Source: an uncultured Christensenella sp. (lineage in GTDB: Bacteria > Bacillota > Clostridia > Christensenellales > Borkfalkiaceae). From it: a DNA stretch of 53,169 bases. The position numbers were made by a program, and so were the translations under genes. Every line of letters starts with the position of its first letter. Position 1 is the stretch's first letter. Shown here in pieces: positions 51,081 to 53,169 of this stretch. Under the pieces are notes generated by a model, which saw only the letters and a program-made list of their open reading frames with translations, had not been told where the DNA came from and did no database searches. The stretch lies in the NCBI GenBank assembly GCA_910585595.1, contig CAJUET010000014.1, positions 1-53,169 of the forward strand, given 5' to 3'.

Positions 51081-52454
51081 ATGAAACTTTGGCAAGGCAG
51101 ATTTTCCGCGCCTATGTCGGCGGACGCGGACACGTTCAACGAATCCCTTTCGTTCGATCAAAAACTTTACCGCGCGGATATAACGGCGTCGCTCGCCCAT
51201 GCGCAAATGCTCGGGAAATGCAATATCATCTCCGAGGAAGAATCGCAGGCGATCCAAGACGGACTGCAAAGCATTTTAAGCGATATTGAGAGCGGCGTGC
51301 TTAAAATCGAAAACGCGGAGGATATTCATTCCTTCGTGGAAGAAAATCTCGTAAAACGAATCGGGCAGACGGGCAAAAAGCTGCACACGGCGCGCTCGCG
51401 CAACGATCAGGTGGCGACCGACTTCCGTCTGTACGCGAGAGAGAGCTGCGATAAGGCGATCTCTCTCATCAAAGCGCTTGTCGAAGCGCTCGTTCTCCGC
51501 GCGAAGGAGGGCGCAAAATACCTTATGCCCGGATTCACCCATTTAAGAAAGGCTCAGCCCGTCAGTTGCGGTCAGTATTTTAACGCCTATTCCGAAATGT
51601 TTTTACGCGATCTAGACCGTTTTGCAGCTTGCAGAAGGCGGCTCAACGTAATGCCGCTCGGTTCCGCCGCGCTTGCGGGAACTTCCTACCCGATCGACAG
51701 AGAAATCACCAAAGAACTTTTGGGCTTCGACGAAATTTCGGAAAATTCTCTCGACGCGGTTTCGGACAGAGACTTCGTTGCCGAATATCTGTTTGCGGCT
51801 TCCCTCGTTATGGCGCACCTCTCGCGCCTGTGCGAGGATACCATATTATACACCTCGGACGAATTCGGCTATTGGAATATCCCCGATGAATATTCGACGG
51901 GCTCTTCGATCATGCCTCAGAAAAAAAATCCCGACCTTCCCGAGCTCGTGCGCGGAAAGACGGGCAGAGTGTACGGGCATCTCACATCCATTCTGACCGT
52001 TATCAAGGGACTTCCCCTCGCCTATAACAAGGATCTCCAAGAGGACAAAGAATGTTTCTTCGACGCGGAAGCGACCCTTTTTTCCTGCGTTTCCATTTAC
52101 ACCGCGCTCATAGAGAAAATCACCATCAACGTGAACCGTATGTTTGAAGAGGCGGGCGGCGGTTTTTCGACGGCGACGGATATTGCCGACTATCTCGCAA
52201 GAAAAGGAATGCCCTTCCGCGACGCGCACGCCGTGACCGGCAGGCTCGTGCAATATTGCATCAAAGAGAACAAGACGCTTTTCAGACTTTCCTTAAAGGA
52301 GTTCCGAACGGAGAGTGAACTCTTCGAAGAGGATATTCTTTCAACCGTGACGCCCCGCGCCTCTGCGGAAGCGAGAGATTCCGTGGGCGGCTCCTCTTTA
52401 AACGCAGTGCGCCGCGGCGTAAACGCCGTCCGCCGCAGATTAAAAAAATTCTGA
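51081..52454 (+). CDS. argH: argininosuccinate lyase
   Basis: This 457-residue fumarase-superfamily enzyme is the last step of arginine synthesis. It starts MKLWQGRFSAPMSAD; EDIHSFVE, HTARSRNDQ and the signature GSSIMPQKKNPD near 275 are all present, including the catalytic Ser loop. argG is not in the window, so the rest of the pathway is encoded elsewhere. GAGG precedes the ATG. Confidence 0.96.
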   Translation: MKLWQGRFSAPMSADADTFNESLSFDQKLYRADITASLAHAQMLGKCNIISEEESQAIQDGLQSILSDIESGVLKIENAEDIHSFVEENLVKRIGQTGKKLHTARSRNDQVATDFRLYARESCDKAISLIKALVEALVLRAKEGAKYLMPGFTHLRKAQPVSCGQYFNAYSEMFLRDLDRFAACRRRLNVMPLGSAALAGTSYPIDREITKELLGFDEISENSLDAVSDRDFVAEYLFAASLVMAHLSRLCEDTILYTSDEFGYWNIPDEYSTGSSIMPQKKNPDLPELVRGKTGRVYGHLTSILTVIKGLPLAYNKDLQEDKECFFDAEATLFSCVSIYTALIEKITINVNRMFEEAGGGFSTATDIADYLARKGMPFRDAHAVTGRLVQYCIKENKTLFRLSLKEFRTESELFEEDILSTVTPRASAEARDSVGGSSLNAVRRGVNAVRRRLKKF

Positions 52455-52455
52455 T

Positions 52456-53112
52456 ATGATTGCAACGCGTGTAAAAGAAATATTATCCGAACTTACGGCT
52501 GGCAATTGTTTTGGCGAACCCGTCACCCTCGTCGCCGCGACTAAAACGCGTACGGCGGAGGAAATCAACCGCGCGATCGAAGCCGGAGTTACGGATATCG
52601 GTGAAAACCGCGTACAGGAATTCACCGCAAAATACGAAGAAGTGCACGGCGCAAACCGCCACTTTATCGGCAGATTACAGACGAACAAGGTCAAGTATCT
52701 GATCGGGAAAACCAAACTTATCCACTCCGTCGACCGCGACGGACTTGCCGAAACAATTTCCCTTCTCTCCCAAAAGGCGGGAATCGCTTCGGATATTTTG
52801 CTGGAAGTCAACCTGGGTGAAGATTCAAAGGGCGGTTATCCCCTTGCCGGAGCGTTTGAAGCATACGAACGTCTGCGCGATGTGAAAGGGCTCTGCGTGC
52901 GCGGTTTTATGGCAATGCTTCCCTTAAACGCAGACGAAAGCGAAGCGGGAATTTTATGCGATCGAATGCGTGCCTTTTTCGAAAGAGCGAAAACACAGGA
53001 TCAAAATATAAAATATCTTTCCATGGGCATGAGCGGCGACTATAAATTATGCCTTGCCCACGGCTCGAATATGATAAGATTGGGGACTTCGATTTTCGGA
53101 GAGCGGAACTGA
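52456..53112 (+). CDS. yggS: YggS-family PLP homeostasis protein
   Basis: This 218-residue PLP-binding TIM-barrel protein keeps free PLP in balance. VAATKTR near residue 27 carries the PLP lysine, then DIGENRVQE, HFIGRLQTNK, and SMGMSGDYKLCLAHGSNMIRLGTSIFGER at the end. It starts one base after the argH stop, without its own ribosome site. The C terminus is intact and the stop lies only six bases before adapter sequence. Confidence 0.94.
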   Translation: MIATRVKEILSELTAGNCFGEPVTLVAATKTRTAEEINRAIEAGVTDIGENRVQEFTAKYEEVHGANRHFIGRLQTNKVKYLIGKTKLIHSVDRDGLAETISLLSQKAGIASDILLEVNLGEDSKGGYPLAGAFEAYERLRDVKGLCVRGFMAMLPLNADESEAGILCDRMRAFFERAKTQDQNIKYLSMGMSGDYKLCLAHGSNMIRLGTSIFGERN

Positions 53113-53118
53113 AAAATT

Positions 53119-53169
53119 AGATCGGAAGAGAACACGTCTGAACTCCAGTCACACAAACATCTCGTATGC
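53119..53169 (+). other. Illumina TruSeq-type adapter left at the contig end
   Basis: From 53119 the sequence matches the 3' adapter beginning AGATCGGAAGAG, with one mismatch (A at 53131), then ACGTCTGAACTCCAGTCAC, a six-base index-like ACAAAC and ATCTCGTATGC. Genuine sequence ends at about 53118. Confidence 0.97.

Noticed and set aside
1..53118. CRISPR arrays, tRNA and rRNA genes, prophage or transposase genes
   Set aside because: I looked for regularly spaced repeats, tRNA-like cloverleaves and transposase-like proteins and saw none; short or degenerate tRNAs could still be missed by eye.

Overview
The window looks like a contig from a low-to-mid GC Gram-positive anaerobe of the class Clostridia, possibly a gut lineage near Christensenellales. 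The class call rests on the SCIFF ranthipeptide and its radical-SAM maturase next to secD/secF/yajC/tgt, on strong Shine-Dalgarno sequences, on many consensus SigA promoters with 17-base spacers, and on Clostridia-type neighbourhoods (ylxM-ffh-rpsP-khpA, plsX-rnc-smc-ftsY). The family level is a guess. The last 51 bases (53119-53169) are Illumina adapter, so the window ends at a draft-assembly contig end.

Most genes lie on the minus strand in compact operons. From left to right: a sigma-B/F-type sigma factor operon with a STAS anti-anti-sigma factor and two HATPase proteins, one apparently degenerate (142-1895); a His-rich heavy-metal exporter with a protein of unknown function (1954-4067); a stand-alone MsmX/UgpC-type ABC ATPase (4200-5855); a duplicated-domain lipoprotein behind a rod-shaped leader RNA and a terminator (6061-7068); tig-clpP-clpX (7132-10434); rqcH/fbpA (10618-12237); a cysteine synthase and an unknown conserved protein (12330-13982); a LysM protein and a SpoVB/MurJ-like flippase (14202-16071); pgi (16154-17581).

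The middle holds the SRP operon ylxM-ffh-rpsP-khpA (17662-19949), then a short eroded patch with XRE and DUF6809-like remnants, then plsX-rnc-smc-ftsY (20426-26625). Next come a CDF transporter diverging from an orphan MazF toxin, a frameshifted lipoprotein gene opposite a small XRE regulator with operator-like repeats, and rpsO-pnp (29444-31914). A MATE exporter and a small AT-rich zinc-ribbon membrane protein lead to the second copy of a dispersed repeat whose first copy opens the window.

The right part is a long minus-strand block of translation, stress, secretion and repair genes: hemZ, an MBL hydrolase, rel, recJ, secF, secD, the SCIFF maturase and precursor, a TIGR04086-like membrane protein, yajC, tgt, queA, ruvB, ruvA and ruvC. 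It ends with plus-strand argH-yggS. Recurring oddities are low-complexity charged tails on several housekeeping proteins, two promoters placed so that the mRNA would start at the ATG, and SecD/SecF proteins lacking the acidic residues expected for proton coupling. The strongest candidate for something undescribed is the rod RNA at 6097-6254.
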